The notes: generated from the letters alone by a model not told the origin. Positions 1-8,208 are shown, counted from the first letter of the stretch. The stretch is DNA of 24,469 nt from JBAZUK01 sp041661445 (GCA_041661445.1 JBAZUK010000008.1:1-24469), one strand, 5' to 3'. Translations and numbers: made by a program.

Positions 1-78
1 ATCTCGAACTCAGAAGTTAAGACTCTCATCGCCGATGGTAGTATACACAAGAGTATGCAAGAGTAGGACGCTGCCAGC
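1..78 (+). rRNA. rrf: 5S ribosomal RNA, 3' part
   Basis: The window opens inside a 5S rRNA gene. The segment starting CGAACTCAGAAGTTAAG is the universally conserved helix/loop region of bacterial 5S rRNA, and the end GAGTAGGACGCTGCCAG is the typical 3' strand. The 5' part lies before the window. The exact 3' end (about 75-80) is estimated. It is followed at once by a strong terminator, as expected for the last gene of an rrn operon; the 16S and 23S genes are presumably upstream and outside the window. Confidence 0.88.
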
Positions 79-92
79 TTATTTTTATCTAC

Positions 93-128
93 AGGCTTCA
101 ATCTTCTGATTGAGGCCTATTTTTTTTG
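93..128 (+). terminator. Rho-independent terminator of the rRNA operon
   Basis: An 11-bp stem (AGGCTTCAATC at 93-103, GATTGAGGCCT at 108-118) with a TTCT loop is followed by a run of T from 120. It sits just after the 5S gene and so should end rrn transcription. Confidence 0.88.
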
Positions 129-212
129 TTTAATTATCTTGTTTCTTTTTATTCTTGAAGAAAAATTCTGTTAAAATTGAATTTAAGAATTTTGTGGTGA
201 CTTAATTATAAC

Positions 213-236
213 CAGCCAATCTTTAAAGACTGGCTG
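213..236. terminator. Possible terminator hairpin after the minus-strand gene
   Basis: CAGCCA (213-218) pairs with TGGCTG (231-236), with extra TCTT/AAGA pairing inside around one mismatch. It lies between the 5S terminator and the convergent gene ending at 264. Neither side has a good T-run, so it is a weak candidate for a terminator of the minus-strand gene. Confidence 0.35.
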
Positions 237-263
237 ATAAGTTAAATTTTTGTTTCTGGAATA

Positions 264-755
264 TCAGTTCTTTGATGTAGACGAAGGCAGTGAAGATTTA
301 GCAAAAGAATAAATTTTGGATAAACGTATTATTTCTTCGAACTCCTTAATCTCTTCCGGCTTTGCTCTAACATTTTTTCCATCAATATAATCACTGAGCA
401 TCTGATATTTTGAATCACTATAAGAATCAATTGATATGACAAGTTTTTTATAGATTCTTTCTATATTAGCTTGAATTTTAGGGGTTTGGGGAGGAGTGAG
501 TGGAACTGAGCTGTTAAGAGGAGATGCCAACCTTGAGGAAGAAGCTGTTTGATCTTTCAATAATTCACCTGATAATGGAGAAGGAGAGCGTTTTTCAAAA
601 GATTGAATTCTTCGAAATTGAAGATTAATCTCGTCGTCTTGATAAGAACATGGTTGAGAAAAAGAAGAGGGTTTTGGGCTGCTTCTTTTAGGTTTAGGAT
701 TAAAAAACTTTGCTGAAGTACTTGCTGGTGTTAGATTGTTAGATATGGCTGACAT
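264..755 (-). CDS. Hypothetical Ser/Pro-rich protein (possible secreted effector)
   Basis: A 163-residue protein of unknown family. The first ~95 residues are rich in Ser, Pro, Thr and Lys (several SP, KP and PP steps, for example SSPKPSSFSQP and VPLTPPQTPK), which suggests a disordered N-terminus. The last ~65 residues look more ordered and helical (IERIYKKLVISID, EEIKEFEEIIRLSKIY). No membrane segment or cleavable signal peptide is visible. The ATG at 755 is supported by AAGGAAG about 8 bases upstream. A disordered, Ser-rich N-terminus is common in type III secretion substrates of chlamydiae, but no secretion signal can be proven by eye. It is followed by two more minus-strand accessory genes upstream. 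Function unknown; the coding call rests on the RBS and protein-like composition. Confidence 0.7.
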   Translation of the reverse strand: MSAISNNLTPASTSAKFFNPKPKRSSPKPSSFSQPCSYQDDEINLQFRRIQSFEKRSPSPLSGELLKDQTASSSRLASPLNSSVPLTPPQTPKIQANIERIYKKLVISIDSYSDSKYQMLSDYIDGKNVRAKPEEIKEFEEIIRLSKIYSFAKSSLPSSTSKN

Positions 756-1084
756 GGTTTTTCTTCCTTATTTAATTTTTTTGCATTCTTTTTTTTATTA
801 AGCTTATTAAAACTACAGTTAATTATGACAATTATTATATAATAAAATTAATTTGTTTTAAATAATAATTTATTATAAATTAAGTCTAATTATGTTTTAA
901 TAAGTTTTTATTATCCTTGATGTAATTTAAATGAATGAAATTTAAATTCATGTTTTTATTTAAGTTCCTTAAAATAAAAGCATTATATGCTATCCGTCTT
1001 AAAGATTTTATAATTTTGTTTAGAAAAGGATTTGATGTTTAGATTGTTTTTACTGGGATATAATTATAAATATTTTTTAAAAAA
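756..1084. other. AT-rich intergenic region
   Basis: About 330 bases upstream of the Ser/Pro-rich gene, almost purely A and T in 820-900, with no ORF that looks coding. It contains a near-palindrome ATGAAATTTAAATTCAT at 935-951. It presumably carries the promoter of the gene starting at 755; I could not pick one convincing -35/-10 pair in such biased sequence. Confidence 0.5.
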
Positions 1085-1120
1085 GCATTAGATTGAAAAT
1101 AGTTCAATCTAATGCCTTTT
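1079..1120 (-). terminator. Rho-independent terminator of the Inc-like gene
   Basis: A perfect 13-bp stem, GCATTAGATTGAA (1085-1097) and TTCAATCTAATGC (1103-1115), with a 5-base loop. On the minus strand it is followed by TTTTTT (plus-strand A run 1079-1084). It lies directly after the stop of the gene ending at 1130. Confidence 0.85.
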
Positions 1121-1129
1121 GAATTAAAA

Positions 1130-1681
1130 TTAATCGTTTTTAGCTGTTTCAGAGATTTCTTGGCCGGATGTGTTAGGCTGCATTGGAAAATTTGGAGATT
1201 GAATTTTTCTATCTGATTCTTCTGATGAAGAAGCCATAGAAGTTTGTTTTGGATTATTTAATGAAGAAAATGAAGAAATATATGTAAATCCTCCAACAAT
1301 AAATGATTTGATGAAAGATAGCCCTAAAATAGCAGATGCTATGGTGCTAGCTACTGTAGCAGTAATAACTACTTTATTGCTTAACTGAGCAGTAGTTTGA
1401 GGATTTGATTTAGATTGATAAACAAGTAAACCGATATATGTTGCCTGACCTATGAATAGAGCGGTTGAATAAGCCATTTCAGAAAAAATAAATTTTGAAA
1501 TAACAGCTGTTCCGAAGGCATATTGCTTGATTGGGCTTGTAAATGGATTTAAATAGTTTAAAGCAGCTTCTTTTATTTTTGTTAGCTGTACCTGATCTTT
1601 GAATTCTGATGATTCATAAGTTTGCTGGCAATAATTATATAAGTTGGTTGCTAAATTTGTTGCTTTTTCTGATATTGTCAT
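1130..1681 (-). CDS. Inc-like membrane protein, two hydrophobic lobes
   Basis: A 183-residue protein with two long hydrophobic stretches at roughly residues 55-88 and 103-137, separated by a short polar turn (YQSKSNPQTTAQLSN). The N-terminus is polar and helical; the C-terminus from ~140 is Ser/Pro-rich. Seen: a bilobed hydrophobic region of about 70-80 residues with no N-terminal signal peptide. Known: this pattern is the hallmark used to predict chlamydial inclusion-membrane (Inc) proteins, which are type III secreted and inserted in the vacuole membrane. Inferred: it may be an Inc; an ordinary inner-membrane protein is the alternative. The ATG at 1681 has a strong RBS (AGGAGATTAAT). It follows the MOMP-like gene by 70 bases on the same strand, so the two may be cotranscribed, and it ends at a strong terminator. 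Confidence 0.72.
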   Translation of the reverse strand: MTISEKATNLATNLYNYCQQTYESSEFKDQVQLTKIKEAALNYLNPFTSPIKQYAFGTAVISKFIFSEMAYSTALFIGQATYIGLLVYQSKSNPQTTAQLSNKVVITATVASTIASAILGLSFIKSFIVGGFTYISSFSSLNNPKQTSMASSSEESDRKIQSPNFPMQPNTSGQEISETAKND

Positions 1682-1751
1682 ATTAATCTCCTATAAAAAA
1701 AATTTTTAGCCGAAATAATAAAGAGTTAAAGAATTAATTTGAATGTTTTTT

Positions 1752-2534
1752 TTAAAACCTGAGCGTTCCGAGGAAACTTAGGGCATTTTGATTATACATT
1801 CTTGTTTCCAAAGTTAATGTCGCCTGCTTTTTTTTGTTAATAACGCTCATCCCCAGTGCTAATCCCCATCTTTTTTTTGCTATTGATGTAGAGGTATCAA
1901 AATATGTGGTGTCACCTCCGGGCAAAATCAACAGGCCTGCAGCAGGATTTGGAGTGATGGTAGAATATAAATAGGTTGTTCCTATATATGGGATCAGATA
2001 GTTCGAGACATAGGATATGCCTATAGATCCCTGAAATTCCTCCAGGTGCTGTTCAAAAGATGTGGCGAGCGGATAAATTTTTTCTTCAACAACAAAATAC
2101 TGAGGTTTTTGAATTGTTGAAAAATATTTACCGTCAAAAGTAAAATCAATGTTGTTGAATTTCATGAAAATTGTTTTAAAACCTGCGCCCCAGGCAAATC
2201 TTCTGTTTGTGAAGATTTGATTATCAATCTGTAAATTAGTGGATCCTGCAATCGCATATATGTCTAAGTAATTATAAAAATTAAAAGTGATTATTCCAGC
2301 ATATATATTCATTTGGATATCTGAAGGGGTAGAGGATAAATTTTTAAATTTGTCCTCAAATTTGCTTTTATATATATGGTCGTTTAGGTAGCTTGCCCGA
2401 ATGGAGAAATTTTTTCGGCATGAGGAAATTACTCCATCATGATACAGGCCTGGATCGGAAGGGTTACCGATGGCCAAAGCTGATAGCTTTGCGAAATAAA
2501 ATAAAAATACTATATATAAAAAAAATCTGCTCAT
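1752..2534 (-). CDS. Short MOMP-like outer-membrane porin
   Basis: A 260-residue outer-membrane beta-barrel candidate. Residues 1-21 form a signal peptide (hydrophobic FFLYIVFLFYF, then SALA before the cleavage site). The predicted mature start, IGNPSDPGLYHDGV, closely resembles the mature start of chlamydial MOMP (from memory LPVGNPAEPSLMIDG), and the following FSIRASYLNDHIYKSKFE fits the next MOMP strand. The protein ends in LRF, a C-terminal Phe typical of proteins inserted by BamA. Alternating strand-like segments run throughout. It is clearly shorter than classical MOMP (about 390 residues) and has very few cysteines, so it lacks the disulfide-rich loops of the elementary-body envelope. 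Simkania and relatives are known to carry expanded MOMP-like families, and this may be such a member. The start has no clear Shine-Dalgarno sequence but gives the full signal peptide. Confidence 0.8.
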   Translation of the reverse strand: MSRFFLYIVFLFYFAKLSALAIGNPSDPGLYHDGVISSCRKNFSIRASYLNDHIYKSKFEDKFKNLSSTPSDIQMNIYAGIITFNFYNYLDIYAIAGSTNLQIDNQIFTNRRFAWGAGFKTIFMKFNNIDFTFDGKYFSTIQKPQYFVVEEKIYPLATSFEQHLEEFQGSIGISYVSNYLIPYIGTTYLYSTITPNPAAGLLILPGGDTTYFDTSTSIAKKRWGLALGMSVINKKKQATLTLETRMYNQNALSFLGTLRF

Positions 2535-2645
2535 ATTTTTACATGATTGTAAGAAATTCTCTTCTTGTCAATTATTTTTTAGATAAAAAAAAGAAACCCA
2601 AAATAAATTTTTTTTTGAAAATAGCTTAAAAAAATAAAAAAAAAC

Positions 2646-2676
2646 TTGAATAATATTTAAATAAAAAATTATTCAA
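2646..2676. promoter_or_regulatory. Inverted repeat upstream of hctA
   Basis: TTGAATAAT (2646-2654) and ATTATTCAA (2668-2676) form a perfect 9-base inverted repeat around a 13-base AT spacer, 54 bases before the hctA start codon. It has no T-run, so it is not a typical terminator. It could be an operator or a 5'-UTR hairpin; role unproven. Confidence 0.4.
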
Positions 2677-2729
2677 TGTATTAAGAGAACACAAAAATTC
2701 AAAATGATAATTTTGAGGAGTTATTTAAA

Positions 2730-2972
2730 ATGGGATTAAAAGATACCATCAAAAGTATGAACGAGCATCTTGAGCAGATTTTAGCTGATCTTAAGAAGTC
2801 CGAAAGGGGAAATAAGGCAGCAGCTCAAAGAGTAAGAACCCATACTATCAAATTTGCAAAAATTTCAAAAAGATATAGACAGGAGTCTATTGAAGATGAA
2901 AAGAAAATGAAAAAGAAAGTTGTCAAAGCAGTTAGAAAAACAAATAAAAAAAATCCTAAAAGAAAAAAATAG
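2730..2972 (+). CDS. hctA: Histone H1-like DNA-binding protein Hc1
   Basis: An 80-residue, very basic protein. The N-terminus (MGLKDTIKSMNEHLEQI) and the central block ERGNKAAAQRVRTHTIKF are almost the same as chlamydial Hc1 (from memory, MALKDTAKKM... and KGNKAAAQRVRTESIKLEK), and it ends in a Lys/Arg tail (KKNPKRKK). Hc1 condenses the chromosome when reticulate bodies turn into elementary bodies and so shuts down transcription late in the cycle. C. trachomatis Hc1 is about 125 residues with a long Ala/Lys-rich tail; here the tail is cut to about 30 residues, so the conserved dimer-forming N-terminal domain dominates. The RBS is strong (GAGGAG, 10 bases before ATG). A strong terminator follows. 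The order hctA-rlmD-yajC agrees with CT743-CT742-CT741 of C. trachomatis as I recall it. This is the best phylum marker in the window. Confidence 0.93.
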   Translation: MGLKDTIKSMNEHLEQILADLKKSERGNKAAAQRVRTHTIKFAKISKRYRQESIEDEKKMKKKVVKAVRKTNKKNPKRKK

Positions 2973-2997
2973 TATAAAAATATTTTTATTTAAATTT

Positions 2998-3033
2998 AAA
3001 AAGAGAGAAGTTATTTCTTCTCTCTTTTTTTAT
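2998..3033 (+). terminator. Rho-independent terminator of hctA
   Basis: AAGAGAGAAG (3001-3010) pairs perfectly with CTTCTCTCTT (3017-3026) around TTATTT, followed by a T run. It separates hctA from rlmD. Confidence 0.88.
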
Positions 3034-3052
3034 TTTTATATAAAATATCTTC

Positions 3053-4480
3053 ATGAAGCAAAAAGAATTAGAAATAAAAATTGAAAAGTTTTCTGAAAAA
3101 GGGCTAGGAATAGCATTTGATGAAAATAAAAATAAAATTTTAATTCCCAAGGTTGTGATTAATGACGTCTTGCTTGCAAGCCTAAACAAGAAATCCAAAG
3201 GTGTAATTAAAGGAAAATTATTAAATTTAATTTCTCCTTCAAGCTATAGATCAAATCCGGTATGCGAGCATTTTGATATATGCGGCGGATGCACCTGGCA
3301 AAATTTACAATATGATGAGCAGCTGAATCAAAAACAGAATTTAATAGTTAAATATTTTAATGAAGATTTAAAAAATAACTCTGTGAATTTATTTTCTATT
3401 AAACCCTGCGAAAATATTTTTGAATATAGAAATAAAATGGAGTTTTCTTTTGCAGAAAATAGAAAAAAGACTAAGTATTTAGGTCTTATCATGCACGGGG
3501 GAAGATTTGTGATCGATATACATAGATGTTATCTTTCCAGTCTTTGGTTTTCAAGAGTATTAAAAAATGTAAAACTTTGGTGGGAAAAATATAACTTTAC
3601 CGCTTTTAATTTTTTGGATGGACTTGGACTTTTAAGAACGCTTACTATCAAAGAAGGTAAAAACACCAATGAAAAAATGATCGTTTTAACAATATCTAAT
3701 GAAACGAACTTAACTAAAGAGCAAAAAGATGATTTTATCTCATTTGTAAAAGAAGCGCTTAGCGAGGATAAATCATTTGATGAAAATGAAGTGTCAATTT
3801 TTTTAAATATACAGATAGCAGAAAAAAAGAAAAAAACTACTTTTGTTTTAGAAAAGTTATTTGGAAAAGATTTCATTAAAGAAGATTTACATATAAATGC
3901 TTTAAATGAAAATATTAACCTATCCTTTCAAATAGGTCCGTTTTCATTTTTTCAGCCTAATACACTTCAGGCTCAGAATTTGTACTCGATTGCAATAGAT
4001 CATTTAAAAGATGAAAATTTAAAAGATAAAGTAATCTTTGATTTATACTCCGGGACAGGAACAATTGGAATGATTTTATCAAATTTTTCAAAAAAGGTTA
4101 TTGCCGTTGAGATAAATGAAGATGCCGCAAATCAGGCAAAGCAAAATGCCAAATTAAATAACATAAATAATTTTGAGATGATCAATGCTGATGTTTCCTG
4201 TTTTTTAAATAATTTTGTGTCCCAGGACTTGCAGAGACCTCATCTGATCGTTGTAGATCCTCCAAGGGCCGGATTATCAGCAGATTCAATTGAAAATATT
4301 TTAAAAATAAGTCCAAAGGTTATTCTATACATATCCTGCAATCCTATTACACAAAAAGAAAATATTGACATGTTAACTAAGAATGGTTATCAACTTAAAA
4401 TTTTGCATCCTATAGATCAGTTCCCTCATACATACCATATAGAAAATATTGCAATTCTTAAAAAACTTGATTTTGAATAG
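3053..4480 (+). CDS. rlmD: 23S rRNA (uracil-C5)-methyltransferase, RlmD/RumA family
   Basis: A 475-residue SAM-dependent m5U methyltransferase of the TrmA/RlmD family, which methylates a uridine in 23S rRNA. Seen: an N-terminal TRAM-like beta domain (1-60); the four cysteines of the [4Fe-4S] cluster (C71, C77, C80 in CEHFDICGGC and C159 in DIHRCY); the SAM motif FDLYSGTGTIGM in the C-terminal half; the motif VVDPPRAG; and the catalytic Cys in ISCNP (C429), followed by the general-base region HIENIAIL. Length and motif order are as in the family. It matches C. trachomatis ygcA (CT742 as I recall), also between hctA and yajC. RlmD and RlmC differ mainly in target site, so the exact uridine is inferred. 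The start ATG at 3053 has no clear Shine-Dalgarno sequence but leaves a complete TRAM domain. Confidence 0.92.
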   Translation: MKQKELEIKIEKFSEKGLGIAFDENKNKILIPKVVINDVLLASLNKKSKGVIKGKLLNLISPSSYRSNPVCEHFDICGGCTWQNLQYDEQLNQKQNLIVKYFNEDLKNNSVNLFSIKPCENIFEYRNKMEFSFAENRKKTKYLGLIMHGGRFVIDIHRCYLSSLWFSRVLKNVKLWWEKYNFTAFNFLDGLGLLRTLTIKEGKNTNEKMIVLTISNETNLTKEQKDDFISFVKEALSEDKSFDENEVSIFLNIQIAEKKKKTTFVLEKLFGKDFIKEDLHINALNENINLSFQIGPFSFFQPNTLQAQNLYSIAIDHLKDENLKDKVIFDLYSGTGTIGMILSNFSKKVIAVEINEDAANQAKQNAKLNNINNFEMINADVSCFLNNFVSQDLQRPHLIVVDPPRAGLSADSIENILKISPKVILYISCNPITQKENIDMLTKNGYQLKILHPIDQFPHTYHIENIAILKKLDFE

Positions 4481-4526
4481 ATTTTCAGGCATTCTTGTTT
4501 TAAAATAAGATCTTAAAGGACTATTT

Positions 4527-4886
4527 ATGAAAAAATTTTTATTATTACCTTTTGTTTTATCTTCTTTTTCATTATTTGCAGAAGATGCACCAGCACCTAA
4601 AGGGGGAAATTACATGCAAACAATTATAATGCTAGTTATTGCGCTAGTCTTTTTCTATTTCATCTTGCTTAGACCTGAACAAAAAAGAAGAAAACAGGCT
4701 CAGGAAATGAGAAGTTCAATGAAAAAAGGCGATAAAGTTACTGCTATGGGAATCGTTGGAACCATTGATAAAGTAAATGATACCACTATCATTTTAAAAA
4801 CATATGATGGCACAAAAATTGAAATGTTAAAAGCTGCTATTACAGAAGTTCAGCACGTTAATGAAACAGAATCTACTCAATCATAA
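4527..4886 (+). CDS. yajC: Preprotein translocase accessory subunit YajC
   Basis: A 119-residue membrane protein. The N-terminus (MKKFLLLPFVLSSFSLFAE) looks like a signal peptide, followed by the conserved YajC transmembrane helix (IIMLVIALVFFYFILLRPEQ) with the family's RPEQKR junction. The cytoplasmic domain has the hallmark MKKGDKVTAMGIVGTI and a beta-rich end. YajC binds SecDF and the SecYEG channel and helps protein export. The extra N-terminal hydrophobic segment is also seen in some other chlamydial YajC proteins as far as I recall; it could be a signal peptide or a first helix. AAGGA stands 7 bases before the ATG. It lies 46 bases after rlmD with no terminator between, so the two are probably cotranscribed. 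Confidence 0.92.
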   Translation: MKKFLLLPFVLSSFSLFAEDAPAPKGGNYMQTIIMLVIALVFFYFILLRPEQKRRKQAQEMRSSMKKGDKVTAMGIVGTIDKVNDTTIILKTYDGTKIEMLKAAITEVQHVNETESTQS

Positions 4887-4910
4887 TTTTTTAAATTTTC
4901 AAAATTAAAT

Positions 4911-4946
4911 AAAAAAACCATCTAATTTTTTAGATGGTTTTTTTTT
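4911..4946. terminator. Bidirectional terminator between yajC and the coiled-coil gene
   Basis: CCATCTAA (4918-4925) pairs with TTAGATGG (4930-4937) and is flanked by an A-run on the left and a T-run on the right, so it can end transcription from both yajC (plus) and the convergent gene ending at 5002 (minus). Confidence 0.9.
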
Positions 4947-5001
4947 ATTATTTAAAAGTTTTTAGTAATTTAATTGTTTTTTATTTTTTACTCGAACAAC
5001 A

Positions 5002-8000
5002 TTAAACGCTTTGTAAAACATCATTTTCATTTTCTTGAATGGCTTTTGTTGTGTCTTTTAGACTGGTATTTCTTTTGTACATTGAATTAGCTACTTTAGC
5101 AACTTCATTTTCCATCTTGGATAAATTATCTCTTATCCCAGCTATCTGAGTAAAGGCTTCTTTTGAATCTGAATCTTGTAAGTAAGAATTTAAAGTTTCT
5201 TTCAAACTTTCAATTTCTTCATTTTTGTTTGAGAGCTCGGCTTCAGCCTCAGCTAGGTCTTCATTTGCACTTCGAGATATGTCCAATAATCTTTGATTTT
5301 GTTTTGTAAGATCTGAAATTTTTAAAGACAGATCTTCTGCTTCAGCAATAGAACCCTGCAAGCTGGCATCAGTTTGTTTTAATAAGTCTTCATATTCATC
5401 TTTTCGGTTGCGTAAATCTGCAAAATCTTTACTTAATTTATCATAATCGTCTTGAGAACTTTGAGTAGATAATTCACTGTCTGATTCAAGTTTTATATCA
5501 AGATCTTTTACTTTTTGTTTATAGTTGTCATATTTCTTTTTTAAACTTTTAGATTGCTGTTGCAATGTTTGGTTAACTTTTTTAGATGCTTCCAATTCTT
5601 GTGTTTTAGCATTCAAAGCTTCTTCTGCTTTGCTAAGCTGATTGGTTATTTTATCTGCAGCACCTTCTAATAATTTTTTTGATTTTTCTAAACCCATCTT
5701 CTCTTGTTTCAATGTGTTATTCTTTTCTTTTAATTCCAATAGTTCGCTTTTAGATAGTTCAACAGCATTCTGGAGCTGATTTCTGTCTGCTGATTGTTTT
5801 TTTAATTCTACTAGCTCAGAGAGCAGTTTATCATAATCTGCATCCGCTTCTTTTTTCTCGGCATCCCTTCTTTCTGAAATCCTTGCGCTATTAGCTTCTA
5901 ATGTTTTAATTTTTGCATCAAGATCTTGAGAGTTGCTATTGGCTTTTTGAAGTTCTTCAAGTTTTCTTTCTAAATCTTTTTCTAATCCATCAATCTTATT
6001 CGTTAATTCAAGAGATTCTTTTTCTTTGCTATCTAAAGCTATCTTCGTTCTAGATAGTTCTTTTCTTAAGATTTCAAGTTCTTCTTTAACAGAGCTAAGT
6101 TCATCTTCTAGCCTTTGCTTTTCTTGTTGCATGCCTCTTAGTTTACTCTGAAGTGAAGCAATCTGTTCTTCCAAAGCTTTATTAATTTTGTCTACCTGTG
6201 ATAATTCTTCTGTTGTAGAACTAAGCTGTCTTTTTAATTCAGCTATCAGACGATTAGCATCAGCAAGTTTTCTTGTAGCTGAGGTTAATTGTCTTTGCTG
6301 CTCGGTATTTAATTTATTAATTCTATCATTTTCTTCTTCTAGTTTTTCAACCAGAGCGCGTTCTTCTTTTAAAGATCTTTCGGTAGTTTCCATTCTTTTT
6401 TCAAGACTGGTTAATTCTTCTTCTTTTTCTCTTAGATCAGCTTGAATTTGAGATAATTTTTTTTCTAGATTTTGTTTTTCCAAGTTAGATTTGTTTTTTT
6501 GCTCTGTTTGTTCATCTATTGCTTTAGCGGAAGAATCATGAGATTCGAGCAATTGTTTTAAAGTTTCTTGGGTAGTTTCCTGCTCGCGTTTTAATTTCTC
6601 ATTTTCAGGTTGTAGTTTTTGATATTCAGTTTTATAAGATTTTTGAAATTCTTTTAAGTTTTGAATTTGCTTCTCTTTTTCTTCTAAATCTTTTTTCAAT
6701 CGACTTTTATCTTCTCGCAGTCTGGATAATTCGTTAATAACTTTTTCATAGACTTCTTTTAATTCTTTTAATTCTGCATCGCTTTGCTCTGAGATCTTTT
6801 TAATACCTGTTTGTAATTTTCTGCGATCGTCATTTGCTTTTTGAAGTTCGAGTTGTTTGGTTTTCAGGTCTTGTTCTTTTTGTAATAGATTCCTCTTTAA
6901 GTCTTCCTGTTGATCTTGAGAAGTTTTTAATGATTCTATTTGAGCTTTTAAATCAGAGATAGTTTTTCTTAGGTCATCTATAGCTGTTTGATAATTTTCT
7001 TGTAGAGCACCTATTTGAGCATCTTTTTTTTCTTCAACTTCATTTTTCATTTGTTGAACTTTTGCTCTAAGTTCCTGGTTGGATTTTCTTAGTCTTTCTT
7101 TTTCTTTGTCTAGATCAGAGGTTTCTTTTTCATGTCTTTCTATTCTTTCATTTTTGTCTTTTTCAAATATAGCGGATATTTCTGCTATGCTCTGTTCGTA
7201 TCTTTTCCTAGACGCCTCTTGAGAATCTATGTTTTGTTTTTTAAGAGATTGGATTGCAGCTTCATCAGATTGTTTTCCCTGTTCTGCTGTTTTTGTAGAT
7301 TCTACCAACTTCTGAGCTAGAATAGCTTGTGCTTCCTGATGAGCACTCCATAAATCTTCAAGGTTCCTTTGATGTTCATTTTCTAATCTTTGTAATTGTT
7401 CAAAATGATCTCCTCTAATAGCTTGAATTTGTTCTTCAAGAGCATCGTATTGTCTTTGCTGTATTTTAAGTAATTGTTGCTGATCTTCTTTAAATTTAGC
7501 TAATTGACCAGATGTTTCCAGAACATTTTGAGAAAGCTGTTGGAGTGCTTCAAGATTTGCTTGATTGTATCCTGTTAAGGTATTACCAAATGCCTGCTGG
7601 TTATTTTGAGATGATAAAAAAAGATTTCTAAGTTCTTGATCTCTTGCTCTTAATTGATTTTCTAATTCTTGAATTCTAGCCTGGACTTCGTCTCTTAAGC
7701 CGTTTCTATATTCATCGAAAGCTAATTGTGTGTTGTGCATTGGCAGAGAGTCTATAGGTTGTGAAATAGGAGCAGGTGTATAAGAAGAGGTCCTAGATCT
7801 ATGGTCCGAAGAAAAACTGGTATCAGTAGTTGGTTGGGAGTGCGCGGGGGTTGTTCTTGAAGATTCGGTTGTTGAAGGAATAGGGGTGCTACTTGGGGAG
7901 GGAGTCGGTATACTGCTATTGAAGATCAGATCAATTTTGCTTTTTAATCTTTGGCTAATAGCTAGTGAATGATATTTTCCGTCTTTATCTACCCATAATC

Positions 8001-8208
8001 CGGTTGTATCGTTGATCATCGGAAGCGTTTTCTTTATAACTTCTTCACTTAAGCCGGTTACCTTTGTCGCTTCTCTGATGTATTCAGGATCATTTACGAT
8101 TTCTTGAGTGATTTTATTAGTGAAATATTCCTGATAAGGGGTTTGCAAAGACAATTCCTGCGGACCTCTCCAAAATGATCTGTAACAAGGAGTTAATTCA
8201 GACGGCAT
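5002..8208 (-). CDS. Giant coiled-coil protein of unknown function
   Basis: A 1068-residue protein. Residues 1-95 form a compact, non-repetitive domain (contains TGLSEEVIKKTLPMIND and GLWVDKDGKYHSLAISQRLK). Residues ~98-155 are a Ser/Thr/Pro linker. From ~165 to ~1040 the sequence is almost unbroken heptad-like coiled coil, rich in E, K, Q and L, with family-like similarity to myosin rods only through composition. No Walker A/B motif, no SMC hinge, no membrane span, no enzyme motif and almost no cysteine. AGGA precedes the ATG at 8208. Long coiled-coil proteins with a small N-terminal head and a disordered linker occur among chlamydial type III effectors and inclusion-associated proteins, which makes an effector or a structural role plausible; this is inference. 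It is a single gene flanked by an AT-only leader and a bidirectional terminator. Family not recognised. Confidence 0.85.
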   Translation of the reverse strand: MPSELTPCYRSFWRGPQELSLQTPYQEYFTNKITQEIVNDPEYIREATKVTGLSEEVIKKTLPMINDTTGLWVDKDGKYHSLAISQRLKSKIDLIFNSSIPTPSPSSTPIPSTTESSRTTPAHSQPTTDTSFSSDHRSRTSSYTPAPISQPIDSLPMHNTQLAFDEYRNGLRDEVQARIQELENQLRARDQELRNLFLSSQNNQQAFGNTLTGYNQANLEALQQLSQNVLETSGQLAKFKEDQQQLLKIQQRQYDALEEQIQAIRGDHFEQLQRLENEHQRNLEDLWSAHQEAQAILAQKLVESTKTAEQGKQSDEAAIQSLKKQNIDSQEASRKRYEQSIAEISAIFEKDKNERIERHEKETSDLDKEKERLRKSNQELRAKVQQMKNEVEEKKDAQIGALQENYQTAIDDLRKTISDLKAQIESLKTSQDQQEDLKRNLLQKEQDLKTKQLELQKANDDRRKLQTGIKKISEQSDAELKELKEVYEKVINELSRLREDKSRLKKDLEEKEKQIQNLKEFQKSYKTEYQKLQPENEKLKREQETTQETLKQLLESHDSSAKAIDEQTEQKNKSNLEKQNLEKKLSQIQADLREKEEELTSLEKRMETTERSLKEERALVEKLEEENDRINKLNTEQQRQLTSATRKLADANRLIAELKRQLSSTTEELSQVDKINKALEEQIASLQSKLRGMQQEKQRLEDELSSVKEELEILRKELSRTKIALDSKEKESLELTNKIDGLEKDLERKLEELQKANSNSQDLDAKIKTLEANSARISERRDAEKKEADADYDKLLSELVELKKQSADRNQLQNAVELSKSELLELKEKNNTLKQEKMGLEKSKKLLEGAADKITNQLSKAEEALNAKTQELEASKKVNQTLQQQSKSLKKKYDNYKQKVKDLDIKLESDSELSTQSSQDDYDKLSKDFADLRNRKDEYEDLLKQTDASLQGSIAEAEDLSLKISDLTKQNQRLLDISRSANEDLAEAEAELSNKNEEIESLKETLNSYLQDSDSKEAFTQIAGIRDNLSKMENEVAKVANSMYKRNTSLKDTTKAIQENENDVLQSV

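Noticed and set aside
5002..8208. SMC/condensin or Rad50-like ATPase suggested by the long coiled coil
   Set aside because: There is no Walker A or ABC signature at either end and no central hinge; the head is at one end only.
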